A stretch of 64,000 nt of DNA from contig NZ_ATUD01000002.1 of the NCBI RefSeq assembly GCF_000420025.1, positions 124,001-188,000 on the forward strand, written 5' to 3'. A program made the translations under genes and the position numbers. The first letter of the stretch is position 1; each line of letters begins with the position of its first letter. Shown here one piece after another: positions 19,442-27,150 of the stretch. A model generated the notes under the pieces. That model made no database searches. It saw nothing but the letters and a program-made list of their open reading frames with translations, and was not told the origin of the DNA. The DNA comes from Patulibacter americanus DSM 16676. Lineage in GTDB: Bacteria; Actinomycetota; Thermoleophilia; Solirubrobacterales; Solirubrobacteraceae.

Positions 19442-20925
19442 TGGGCGAGCTCGGCGGGTTCCTGAAGATCGATCGGTCGCCGGTCCGGTGGGACGACGCC
19501 CGTGAGCGGGTCACCCGCTACACGGAGTTCATCAAGGAGCGTCCGGTCGAGGAGGTCCAGCAGCAGGGCGCGCGCTGCATGTCCTGCGGCGTGCCCTTCT
19601 GCCACAACGGCTGCCCGCTGGGCAACCTGATCCCGGACTGGAACGACCTCGTCTACCACGGGCGCTGGCGCGAGGCCATCGACCAGCTGCACGCGACGAA
19701 CAACTTCCCGGAGTTCACCGGCCGCGTCTGCCCCGCCCCGTGCGAGGCCGCGTGCGTGCTCGAGATCAACGAGGGCGACGCCGTCACGATCAAGCAGATC
19801 GAGAACACGATCATCGACCGCGCCTGGGCCGAGGGCTGGGTCACCCCGCAGCCGCCCGTCGCGGAGTCGGGGCAGTCCGTCGCCGTCGTCGGTGCCGGTC
19901 CGGCCGGCATGGCCGCGGCGCAGCAGCTGCGCCGCGCGGGCCACGCCGTGACGCTGTTCGAGCGCGACGAGGCCGCGGGCGGCCTGATCCGCTTCGGCGT
20001 GCCGGACTTCAAGATCGAGAAGCGCATCGTCGAGCGCCGCGTCCAGCAGCTCGTCGACGAGGGCGTGGAGCTGCGCTGCGGCGTCGAGGTCGGCACGGAC
20101 GTGACGGTCGAGGAGCTCCGCGAGGAGTTCGACGCGGTCGTGATGGCCACGGGCTCGCGCGTTCCCCGCGACCTGCCCGTGCCGGGCCGCGAGCTCGACG
20201 GCGTGCACTTCGCGATGGAGTTCCTCTACGAGCGCACGCGCTGGGCGCAGGACGACCAGGGCGTGCCCCACCAGGCGCCGCGCCCGGAGCCGCGCGGCAT
20301 CAGCGCGCGCGGCAAGCACGTCGTCGTCATCGGCGGCGGCGACACGGGCGCGGACTGCGTGGCGCAGTCCATCCGCGAGGAGGCCGCCTCCGTCGTCCAG
20401 ATCGAGCTGCTCCCCGAGCCGCCCTCGAACCGGCCCGACGAACGCACGCCGTGGCCGCTGTGGCCGGCGAAGTTCCGCCTGAGCTACGCGATGGAGGAGG
20501 CGCGCGCCATCGGCAAGGGCGTGCAGAACTTCTCCGTCGCCACCCTCGGGCTCGAGGGCGACGACCAGGGCCGCGTGGCGACGCTCCGCTACGCGCAGGC
20601 GCAGCCGGCCCCGCCCTTCGCGCCCGTCGAGGGCACGGAGCGCGAGCAGCCCGCCGAGCTCGTGCTGCTCGCCATGGGCTTCCTGCACCCCGAGCAGGGG
20701 CCGATCGACGCGCTCGGGCTGGACAAGGACGCGCGCGGCAACATCAAGGCCGGCGCGTACGCGACCTCCGAGCCGGGCGTGTTCGCCGCGGGCGACTGCC
20801 GCCGCGGGCAGTCCCTCATCGTGTGGGCGATCAACGAGGGCCGTCAGTGCGCCCGCGTCGCCGACCGCTACCTCGCGCAGCAGGCGGGCCGCAAGGCCCG
20901 CCCCGCCGCGCTCTCGGGCACCTGA
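19441..20925 (+). CDS. gltD: Glutamate synthase small subunit
   Basis: 494 residues. It is the FAD/NAD(P)H subunit that passes electrons to GltB through two 4Fe-4S clusters. N-terminal cluster cysteines are visible in [13 protein letters not shown] and CPAPCEAAC. They are followed by the FAD site [11 protein letters not shown] and an NAD(P)H site [10 protein letters not shown]. Its ATG overlaps the gltB stop by one base, with GAGGAG just upstream inside gltB, so the subunits are coupled at translation. Confidence 0.97.
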   Translation: MGELGGFLKIDRSPVRWDDARERVTRYTEFIKERPVEEVQQQGARCMSCGVPFCHNGCPLGNLIPDWNDLVYHGRWREAIDQLHATNNFPEFTGRVCPAPCEAACVLEINEGDAVTIKQIENTIIDRAWAEGWVTPQPPVAESGQSVAVVGAGPAGMAAAQQLRRAGHAVTLFERDEAAGGLIRFGVPDFKIEKRIVERRVQQLVDEGVELRCGVEVGTDVTVEELREEFDAVVMATGSRVPRDLPVPGRELDGVHFAMEFLYERTRWAQDDQGVPHQAPRPEPRGISARGKHVVVIGGGDTGADCVAQSIREEAASVVQIELLPEPPSNRPDERTPWPLWPAKFRLSYAMEEARAIGKGVQNFSVATLGLEGDDQGRVATLRYAQAQPAPPFAPVEGTEREQPAELVLLAMGFLHPEQGPIDALGLDKDARGNIKAGAYATSEPGVFAAGDCRRGQSLIVWAINEGRQCARVADRYLAQQAGRKARPAALSGT

Positions 20926-20930
20926 GCCAC

Positions 20931-21572
20931 GTGGAGCCCACACCCCGCCGGACCGCGGCCCGGCCGGCGGGGGGCGTGCTCGGGAAGCGCGAGCAGACGA
21001 AGGCCGCCAACCGGGACGAGATCCGCGCGGCGGCGGTCGACGCGTTCACCGAGCTCGGGTTCGGGGCCACGACCGTCCGCGACATCGTGCGGCGCACGTC
21101 CCTGGCCTCGGGCACCTTCTACAACTACTACGCCGACAAGGACGCGATCCTGCTCGAGCTCTTCGCGGAGCACGTGGGGGAGGCCGACCGCCGCATGGCC
21201 GAGGCCCGCGCCGTAGCGACGACGCCCCGCGAGGCCGTCGAGCTCGGCGCGGCCGCGTACTTCCGGCTGCTCATGGAGCGGGCGGATCTCCTGGCGATGT
21301 TCCGCCGCAACGCGGGCACGCTGCGCGCCTACGCCGCCGGCGACCTCGTCGCGCACATCGTCGAGAGCCTGCGCGAGGACCTCGACCGCCTGCTCGCGGA
21401 CGCGGGCAGCCCCGACCTGGACACGGAGCTCCTCGCCGCCGGCGTCATCGGCGCGGGGATGGACATCGTCATGCGCTTCGCCGAGCGCGGCGGCGACGAC
21501 CCGGAGCCCGCGATCGCGGTGATCCGCGCCCTGCTGGTCGACGGCATCCTCGGCGGCCGCCCCACGGGCTGA
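20931..21572 (+). CDS. TetR-family transcriptional regulator
   Basis: 213 residues from GTG 20931, five bases after gltD. The N-terminal helix-turn-helix is typical: AFTELGFGATTVRDIV, then ASGTFYNYYADKDAIL. The C-terminal ligand domain is helical and divergent. Position suggests cotranscription with gltBD, so it may sense a nitrogen-related or other metabolite, or simply ride along; no operator could be identified. The Pro/Arg-rich first ~20 residues are poorly conserved in style, so a start at the GTG within GGVLGKRE is possible. Confidence 0.88.
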   Translation: MEPTPRRTAARPAGGVLGKREQTKAANRDEIRAAAVDAFTELGFGATTVRDIVRRTSLASGTFYNYYADKDAILLELFAEHVGEADRRMAEARAVATTPREAVELGAAAYFRLLMERADLLAMFRRNAGTLRAYAAGDLVAHIVESLREDLDRLLADAGSPDLDTELLAAGVIGAGMDIVMRFAERGGDDPEPAIAVIRALLVDGILGGRPTG

Positions 21573-21626
21573 GCTCGGTTCTTCTCGCAACGTGTCGGGC
21601 GACACCCCGGGGCCGGCGGGACGACC

Positions 21627-21632
21627 TACAAT
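21627..21632 (+). promoter_or_regulatory. -10 box of the gene at 21639
   Basis: TACAAT, a near-consensus box, ends 6 nt before GTG 21639. Confidence 0.6.
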
Positions 21633-21638
21633 CGCTCC

Positions 21639-22706
21639 GTGTTCTGCCGCCATGGTCGTCGTGAAGATCGGTGCGTGATCTGCCTCCGGGAGAAGCGCGC
21701 GAAGGCGGCCAGCAAGCCCAAGAACCCCGGCAAGGTGACGAGTGCCCGCCGGACGGAGAGCTCCCACGCCGCCTCGCGCAGCGCCGCCTCGGGTGCGCTG
21801 GCCGGCCGGCGCCGCGCCGCGACCTCCTCGAGCGTGAAGGTCACGAAGCTCACCCGTCACGCCGGCGATGGCTGGGGCAACGAGCTGGTGCCGGGCCTGA
21901 ACGCGAGCCGCGACGCGCACGACCTGCTGAGCGAGCTCTCGCGCGCCCGGGTGCGCCTCGACCGCCTCGCGACCGACGCCCCGGGCCCGTACGCCACGGC
22001 GCGGGCGCTGGCCGGCGGCGAGGCCGAGGACCGCGAGGAGGCCGCCTGGATCCTCTTCCAGACCGCCTACTACGGCCCGCTCGAGGGCGGCGAGCCGTTC
22101 CGCGAGATCGACCGTCTGGTCGTGCGTTGGGACGAGGCGCTGCCCGACGCCGAGGCGCTGCAGAACGCGCAGGTCGGCCCGCGCGGCGCGCACGCCCACG
22201 ACCGCGGCGTCGCGACGCTCCAGGGCTACCGCGAGTGGGCCCGCAAGGTCGGCGGCCAGCTCAAGGGCCTCGGCGCCGGCGGCACCGACCCGGCCCGCCG
22301 CTTCGACGCCGCGTACCGCGCGCTCGCGCTGCCGGGTCTCACGCGCCCCGCCCGCTACGAGTTCGTGGTCACCCTCGGCCGCCTGGGCCTCGTGGACGTC
22401 AACCCGTGGTCGCTGCTGCTCGACGCGGGTCGCGACCCCGTCTCCGTCGCCGCGAAGCGCGCGTTCCTCACGGGTGATGCGGTTCTGCTGCAGCGCCGGT
22501 TCGGCGCGTTCCAGCGCGAGCTCGGCGTCCCGGTCGCCGCGTTCGACCTGGGCCTCCTCAACTGGGACCTGCGCCCGTCGCCGACCGCGCCGAAGGGCTA
22601 CCTCGAGGGCGGTGTCCCCTGCGAGCCCGACGCGGACGAGGTCGCGATGCTCGCCGAGGCGCTGGGTCTGCCGGGCGAGGACGCGCCGGACGCCGCCGCG
22701 GGCTGA
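21639..22706 (+). CDS. Unrecognised protein with N-terminal Cys/His zinc motif
   Basis: 355 residues from GTG 21639. The first 16 residues carry C3-x-H5 and C12-x2-C15, which could bind one zinc. A basic Ser/Ala/Lys linker (about 18-70) follows, then a compact helical region (about 75-340) with no membrane segment. The helical part contains YEFVVTLGRLGLVDV followed by a long helix pair and ends in FDLGLLNWD. A helix-hairpin-helix or DNA-glycosylase-like fold is conceivable, reminiscent of proposed thymine-hypermodification helical domains, but I cannot establish homology by eye. The Lys-rich linker suggests nucleic-acid binding. It stands alone between tetR and a sigma factor. A codon pattern typical of its neighbours argues for a resident gene. 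Confidence 0.85.
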   Translation: MFCRHGRREDRCVICLREKRAKAASKPKNPGKVTSARRTESSHAASRSAASGALAGRRRAATSSSVKVTKLTRHAGDGWGNELVPGLNASRDAHDLLSELSRARVRLDRLATDAPGPYATARALAGGEAEDREEAAWILFQTAYYGPLEGGEPFREIDRLVVRWDEALPDAEALQNAQVGPRGAHAHDRGVATLQGYREWARKVGGQLKGLGAGGTDPARRFDAAYRALALPGLTRPARYEFVVTLGRLGLVDVNPWSLLLDAGRDPVSVAAKRAFLTGDAVLLQRRFGAFQRELGVPVAAFDLGLLNWDLRPSPTAPKGYLEGGVPCEPDADEVAMLAEALGLPGEDAPDAAAG

Positions 22707-22831
22707 GCGGGGTCCGCGGCCGGGGCGCCGCCGACGGCCCGCGAGCGGCTCGGTGGCGCGGCATACGTTGTCCACGGAGAGTGGCGTCGCAGGTCGGGGG
22801 GTGATTTGATGCGGCGCGGCGGGTCCCCCCG

Positions 22832-24337
22832 GTGAGCCGCCCTCCGTCCTCGTCCCGTACTCGCCCCCGCATGCCCGACTCCCCCTCGGCGGATCTGTCC
22901 GATCCGCCCGCCCGTCCGCTCGACGCCGTCGGCGCACGCCCCCGCCCGCTGCCCGGCGCGCGCCCGCGGTCATCGACCGGCGGGGGCCTCGACGCGGCGC
23001 GGACGCTCGAGGACAACGCCCGCGCGATGCTCCGGGTGGCGCGCCGGTACTCCTACTGCGAGGACGACGCCCACGACGCGGTGCAGGCGGCCGCCGAGCG
23101 GTTCCTGAAGCACCAGGGCGAGATCGTGGCGGAGACGGCGACCGGCTGGCTCGTCACGGTGGCCCGCAACGAGGCGCTGCGCGTGCGGGAGCGCCGCGGT
23201 CGCACCGGGGCGTTCGAGGACGACGACGACCGGCGGCTCGTGCACACGGGTGACGGCCCGGAGGACCTGGCCTCCCGCGGGGAGGAGCTGTCCCTGGCCC
23301 GCGAGGCCCTCGGACGGCTCAAGCCGCAGGAGCGCCTGGCGCTCTGGCTCCAGGCGGAGGGCCGCTCGTACGACGAGATCGCGGCGGAGCTCGACTGGAG
23401 CAGGACGAAGGTCAACCGGAACATCGCGGAGGGCCGGGCCAGCCTGCGCAAGACCCTCGCGGGGATCGCGATGGGGGAGAGCTGCGCGGCGGCCGGCCCC
23501 CGGATCGACCGCCTGGCGTCCGGGCACGCGTCGCGGGACGACCTGGCGGAGCTCCGCCCGCACCTGCGCCGCTGCTCGAGTTGCCGCGGGCGCCTGCGGC
23601 GGGCCCGGGGCGGGCGCTGGGGCACCGTGCCGCCCGTGCTTCTGGCGTGGACGGGCTGGCTCGGGCGCGCGGGCCAGACCGTGCCCGCCCCCGCCCGTCC
23701 GCGGGTGGCGGAGGTCGTGGCCGAGCGCCTGGCCCTGCTCGTCCCCGCCAGCGCCGGCGCGGTGACCGAGGCCGGCCTCGCGCTGACGGCCGGGGTCGCG
23801 GCCGTCGCCCTGGGCGCGGGCGTGGTCGCGGGCGGGACGGGGCAGGACGCCCCGCCTCCGGCCGAGCGCCGCGCGCCGTCCGTGGCCCGCGCGGCGGCGT
23901 CACCGGCCCCGTCCCCGGCCGTCCGGCCCGTGTCGCCCGTCGTCGCGGCGCTCGGGGCGAGCGTCGCTCCCGCGGGGGCGGCCCGCACGGGGACCGAGGC
24001 GGCGGCGCGCGCCGCCGAGCGGCGGCAGGCGACCCGCGCGGCTGAGCGGCGCGCCGAGCGGGCGGCCCGGCGGCGGGCCGCCGTACGGCGGGCGGCGGCG
24101 CGACGGGCGGCGGCGCGACGAGCGGCGGCGCGACGAGCCGCGGCCCGCCGAGACGCCGCGGCGCGGTCCGCGGCGCCCTCCGGCCCCGCCGCGCCGGTCG
24201 CGCCGGCGGCCTCGGCACCCGCCCCGACCCCGGCTCCCGTCCCCGCCGCCGCCGCGCCGTCCGGCGGCGGCACCTCGTCCCGGAGCGGAGCCGCGAGCAC
24301 GGGGGGCAGCGCCGCCGACGAGTTCGGGTTTGAGTAG
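22832..24337 (+). CDS. ECF sigma factor with fused zinc-finger, membrane segment and Ala/Arg-rich tail
   Basis: 501 residues from GTG 22832; ATG 22871 (removing 13 residues) is an alternative. Residues about 55-120 match sigma region 2 (MLRVARRYSY...DAVQAAAERF, TGWLVTVARNEAL) and about 145-205 region 4 (LKPQERLALWL, SYDEIAAELDWSRTKV). A short HC2-type zinc-finger-like stretch follows (LRPHLRRCSSCRGRLR, about 235-250), normally found in anti-sigma factors. Then comes a hydrophobic stretch (about 308-335) that may span the membrane, and a long Ala/Arg/Pro tail. The fusion suggests built-in anti-sigma control. No separate anti-sigma gene is adjacent. Confidence 0.88.
   Translation: MSRPPSSSRTRPRMPDSPSADLSDPPARPLDAVGARPRPLPGARPRSSTGGGLDAARTLEDNARAMLRVARRYSYCEDDAHDAVQAAAERFLKHQGEIVAETATGWLVTVARNEALRVRERRGRTGAFEDDDDRRLVHTGDGPEDLASRGEELSLAREALGRLKPQERLALWLQAEGRSYDEIAAELDWSRTKVNRNIAEGRASLRKTLAGIAMGESCAAAGPRIDRLASGHASRDDLAELRPHLRRCSSCRGRLRRARGGRWGTVPPVLLAWTGWLGRAGQTVPAPARPRVAEVVAERLALLVPASAGAVTEAGLALTAGVAAVALGAGVVAGGTGQDAPPPAERRAPSVARAAASPAPSPAVRPVSPVVAALGASVAPAGAARTGTEAAARAAERRQATRAAERRAERAARRRAAVRRAAARRAAARRAAARRAAARRDAAARSAAPSGPAAPVAPAASAPAPTPAPVPAAAAPSGGGTSSRSGAASTGGSAADEFGFE
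24091..24150 (+). repeat. 15-nt in-frame tandem repeat in the sigma-factor tail
   Basis: Four units of GCGGCGGCGCGACGR-type sequence (24091, 24106, 24121 and a diverged copy at 24136) encode repeated Arg-Ala-Ala-Ala-Arg. Being a multiple of three, the array can expand or contract without a frameshift. Confidence 0.85.
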
Positions 24338-24383
24338 CCGTGCCCGCCGCGCACCCCACCGCGGGCTCCGTCCGCCCCTGTCC

Positions 24384-24389
24384 GTAGCG
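24384..24389 (+). promoter_or_regulatory. Possible -10 box of the gene at 24421
   Basis: TAGCGT lies 31 nt before GTG 24421. A GAGAACGGA stretch between them could serve as a weak ribosome-binding site. Confidence 0.35.
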
Positions 24390-24420
24390 TCCACCGCGTC
24401 GTCCCCGAGAACGGATCCCC

Positions 24421-24876
24421 GTGGAACTCGTCTTCATCAATCCCCAGGACGCCATCCGCGTCATCGCCGAGTCCATCGGCCGCGAGGCGCGCCGGCAGCT
24501 CGTCGGCGAGGTCGTCCGCGCCTGGGTCGACGAGATCCCGGAGCCGGAGCTCGTCGGGCAGTACTCGCGCACCCTGGCGGAGCTCGACGACAACGACCTC
24601 TCGATGCTTGCCGCGTGGCACGCGTCGATGGAGGTCGGCCAGCCCCTGGCCAACCGCGACTTCCTCGTGCGCGTCTTCCCGACGCTCGGCGAGAACCGTC
24701 GCGAGGCGCTGAAGATCGCCGCCGGGTTCCGCGGCGAGGACGCCTTCGACGCGGGCGTGGCCGAGGAGCAGGCGCTCGGCGCGATCCTCCCGCACCTCTC
24801 GAAGGAGAGCGCAGCGCTCATCGTGCAGGAGGCGCTCGAGCTCTACTGCTGGGACCGCCTCGGCTCCGAGAACTAG
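24421..24876 (+). CDS. Hypothetical helical protein
   Basis: 151 residues from GTG. Predominantly acidic and helical, with no signal peptide or membrane segment. Two features stand out: an N-terminal MELVFINPQDAIRVIAESIGREARRQ helix pattern, seen here as its parts VFINPQDAIRVI and EARRQLVGEVV, and a C-terminal ALELYCWDRLGSEN. I do not recognise the family. It is a single-gene unit following the sigma factor, and whether it belongs to that regulon cannot be told. The 150 nt after it hold no gene. Confidence 0.8.
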   Translation: MELVFINPQDAIRVIAESIGREARRQLVGEVVRAWVDEIPEPELVGQYSRTLAELDDNDLSMLAAWHASMEVGQPLANRDFLVRVFPTLGENRREALKIAAGFRGEDAFDAGVAEEQALGAILPHLSKESAALIVQEALELYCWDRLGSEN

Positions 24877-25027
24877 CCGGTACGCCTGAGGCGGCCGTAT
24901 GCCGGCGCATCTCGGCCCGGCCGGGGCTCGGCAGTACTTGCGTACAGCTCTCACCCCGGCCCAGCCGACCTGCGTGGCCTACGCCCACCTCAGACGCACC
25001 GGCGCGGGCGTTCGGGCCCGCGCCGCG

Positions 25028-25996
25028 TCAGTCGATGCGGCGGAGCACGTCGTAGCGGCCGACGCCCTGGCGGCCGCGGAGGCGCCAGCGGAAGAACGCC
25101 ATGTCCAGGCGCATCCGGCCGAGCTCGATCGTGGTGCCGGAGATCGCCTCGCCCGTCGCCGTCCACACCGGGCCCTCGTCGCTCTCCCACAGCTCCACCG
25201 TCGCCAGCGTGTGGCGTCCCGTGGCGTCCGTCGTCGTGGAGATGCGGGGCTCCGGCGCGTCGACCGCCTGCGGCGGCCCGACGGCGACGACGTCCTCGTC
25301 GTCCTCGTCCTCCAGGTCGTCCTCCTCGCGCGCCTCGGGCAGTGCGGGGCGGACGACCGTCGACCACGCGATCTCGTCCGCGTGCGTGTGGCCCTTCGCG
25401 GGGCGCAGCGCGCTGACGTTGAACGCCAGGTCGTCGCCGAACCAGCCGGTGACGGTGCGGGAGAGCGAGATCGTCGTCCAGTCCGGGGCGCCCCACTGGT
25501 GGCCGCGCTGTCCGACGCCGTCGATCCGGATCGTCCGCTCCTCGTGGGCGGGGGCCAGCAGCGTCAGCGTCCCCGTCACGCGGCACGGCTGCTCGTAGCC
25601 CTCCATGCCGCCGAGGCGCGCCGCCCGGGTCTTCGGCTCCAGCACGAGCGACGGGCCGGCGGCCTCGAACGTCAGGTCCAGGCGCCCGGCGACGGAGTCG
25701 ACCGCGGTGCGCCAGCGACGGTGCGGCTCGAGGACCTCGTGGTCGATGCCGGCGGCCTTCACCGCGGCGTAGTCCTTCGGCGTGCCCTCGACGGCGATCG
25801 CGCCCTCGGCCTGCGCGATGGCCGGCTCGCCGTCGACGAAGACCATGATCAGCCCGGACGCGCCGTCGGCCGTCAGTCCGATGCGCACCGAGCCCTGCAC
25901 GCCCGCGGCCTCGTCGGCGAAGGCGCAGGTGACGGCGTCGCTGAACGTCGGGTCCTCGGAGAGACGGGGGCGTTCCAGCGCGGGGTCCAGGGCCAT
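25028..25996 (-). CDS. Lipocalin-like hypothetical protein (CrtC/AttH-type fold suspected)
   Basis: 322 residues starting with ATG 25996. The sequence is beta-rich with a conserved-looking GVGQRGHQWGAPDW stretch near the middle and many aromatic/acidic positions. This resembles the two-lobed lipocalin fold of AttH/CrtC hydratase-like proteins and the actinobacterial DUF7064/7065 group. A strongly acidic linker (EEDDLEDEDDED, about residues 225-237) interrupts the second lobe. There is no signal peptide, so it is probably cytoplasmic. The substrate is unknown; a hydrophobic ligand would fit the fold. Fold assignment is tentative. Confidence 0.8.
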   Translation of the reverse strand: MALDPALERPRLSEDPTFSDAVTCAFADEAAGVQGSVRIGLTADGASGLIMVFVDGEPAIAQAEGAIAVEGTPKDYAAVKAAGIDHEVLEPHRRWRTAVDSVAGRLDLTFEAAGPSLVLEPKTRAARLGGMEGYEQPCRVTGTLTLLAPAHEERTIRIDGVGQRGHQWGAPDWTTISLSRTVTGWFGDDLAFNVSALRPAKGHTHADEIAWSTVVRPALPEAREEDDLEDEDDEDVVAVGPPQAVDAPEPRISTTTDATGRHTLATVELWESDEGPVWTATGEAISGTTIELGRMRLDMAFFRWRLRGRQGVGRYDVLRRID

Positions 25997-26090
25997 CGCG
26001 CGATGATCGCACGGGGACCCTCCGCGGGCTCGTCCCGCCCCAGGGCCGCGGGCCCCTGCCGCTGGTGGTCGGCCCCGGCGCGCCCCCGAG

Positions 26091-26162
26091 CCGGAGGCGC
26101 CGACGCGGGCGCCACCGGGAGGCGTCGACGTGGCCCGGGCCCGGAGGCGCCGGCGCGGCGCC
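26091..26162 (+). repeat. Degenerate GC repeat downstream of fxsA
   Basis: CCGGAGGCGCCG occurs at 26091 and 26141 with a diverged copy (GGGAGGCGTCGACG) near 26116. Each unit is partly palindromic (GGCGCC). The copies lie in the 173-nt gap between fxsA and the lipocalin-like gene, both on the minus strand. Confidence 0.6.
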
Positions 26163-26169
26163 GTTCCGG

Positions 26170-26715
26170 TCAGGCGCCGGAGCGCGGGGCGCCGTCGCCG
26201 TCGACCCGCGGGGGCAGGATCGTCGGCGGGGCGTCCGCGTGGGGCGCACGCTCGGTGGCGTGGCCCTCGACGTCGGCGGGCGCGCCGGGTCGCCCGGTGC
26301 GGGCACGGTCGAACGCCCAGCCGGCACCACGGGCGCCCAGGACGACCGGCAGCGCGAAGCGCCGCAGGACGAGCGCGCCGATCACGGGGCGGAGCACCGC
26401 CCGCACCGGCGGGAGTAGCAGCAGGAGCCCGAGGGCGCCGCTGACGAGGCCCGGGAGGACGAGCAGCACGCCGGCGAGGACGACGAGGCCGGTGTCGGCC
26501 ACGCGGCGTCCGACGGGCCCGCCGCCCTGGGCGGCGGCGCCGACGCGCCTCCAGGCCTGGATCGCCCGGCGCGAGAGCACGCGGGCGCCGAGGAGCGAGC
26601 CACCCAACAGCAGGAGCACCACGGGGAGCACACCGATGAGGTCGGCGACGCGGACGGCCACGAGGACCTCGACCACGGCACCGCCGAGCAGCAGGGCGAG
26701 GAGCACGAGGGGCAT
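26170..26715 (-). CDS. fxsA: FxsA family membrane protein
   Basis: 181 residues. Four hydrophobic helices occupy the first ~140 residues, with the FxsA-type start MPLVLLALLLGGAVVEVLV and the GxLLVLPGLVSGALGLLLLLPP-like stretch seen in pieces (VLLVLPGLVSGALG, LLPPVRAVLRP). A polar tail of about 45 residues follows. In E. coli FxsA overproduction relieves F-plasmid exclusion of phage T7; its native role is unclear. The start at 26715 is supported by a TACCGT box 6 nt upstream. Confidence 0.9.
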   Translation of the reverse strand: MPLVLLALLLGGAVVEVLVAVRVADLIGVLPVVLLLLGGSLLGARVLSRRAIQAWRRVGAAAQGGGPVGRRVADTGLVVLAGVLLVLPGLVSGALGLLLLLPPVRAVLRPVIGALVLRRFALPVVLGARGAGWAFDRARTGRPGAPADVEGHATERAPHADAPPTILPPRVDGDGAPRSGA

Positions 26716-26721
26716 GCCCCT

Positions 26722-26727
26722 ACGGTA
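26722..26727 (-). promoter_or_regulatory. -10 box of fxsA
   Basis: TACCGT on the minus strand, 6 nt before ATG 26715. The opposite strand reads TACGGT over nearly the same bases. Confidence 0.5.
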
Positions 26728-26752
26728 CGCCGAGCCGGCGCGGGCCGTGTGC

Positions 26753-26758
26753 CACACT
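26753..26758 (+). promoter_or_regulatory. -10-like box of the SufT-like gene
   Basis: CACACT (first base C instead of T) ends 6 nt before ATG 26765. Confidence 0.4.
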
Positions 26759-26764
26759 CGGTGC

Positions 26765-27061
26765 ATGGCCACCGTCGAAGATGTCGAAGCCGCGCTCGCG
26801 AACGTCATCGACCCCGAGTTGGGGCTGGACTTCGTGGAGCTCGGCCTGATCTACGGGATCGAGATCGAGGGCGGGCACGTGCAGGTCACGTACTCCCTGA
26901 CCACCCCGGGCTGTCCGATTGGCCCGCAGGTCGAGTCGCAGATCGAGGAGTTCGTCCAGGAGCTCGAAGGCGTCGAGTCCGTGGGCTCCGAGGTCACGTT
27001 CATCCCGCCCTGGACGCCGGAGAAGATGAGCGAGGACGCGAAGTTCGCGCTCGGCTTCTGA
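26765..27061 (+). CDS. Metal-sulfur cluster assembly factor (MIP18/SufT family)
   Basis: 98 residues. It contains the family signature DPELGLDFVELGLIYGI and the conserved cysteine in TTPGCPIGPQVE, ending in a WTPEKMSEDAKFALGF-type tail. MIP18/DUF59 proteins help insert or mature iron-sulfur clusters; SufT is one example. No suf operon is adjacent, so this is a stand-alone copy. Fe-S clients in the window include GltB, GltD and IspH, though that link is inference. The ATG at 26765 is preferred over GTG 26749 because it follows a -10-like box at the usual distance. Confidence 0.93.
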   Translation: MATVEDVEAALANVIDPELGLDFVELGLIYGIEIEGGHVQVTYSLTTPGCPIGPQVESQIEEFVQELEGVESVGSEVTFIPPWTPEKMSEDAKFALGF

Positions 27062-27078
27062 CCGGCGCCGGCGTCGGA

Positions 27079-27098
27079 CCGCCCGAACGGGCGGCTTT
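27079..27098 (+). terminator. Hairpin after the SufT-like gene
   Basis: CCGCCCG/CGGGCGG with an AA loop (27079-27094), followed by CTTT. A short but plausible intrinsic terminator. Confidence 0.5.
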
Positions 27099-27150
27099 GC
27101 GCCCGGCACCGAAACCCGCGGCCTCCTCACGGGTTGAGGACCGCGACACC

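Noticed and set aside
26722..26758. TACGGTA upstream of fxsA as a second shared divergent promoter
   Set aside because: On the plus strand it is 38 nt from the SufT-like start, and a separate CACACT box lies at the usual distance.
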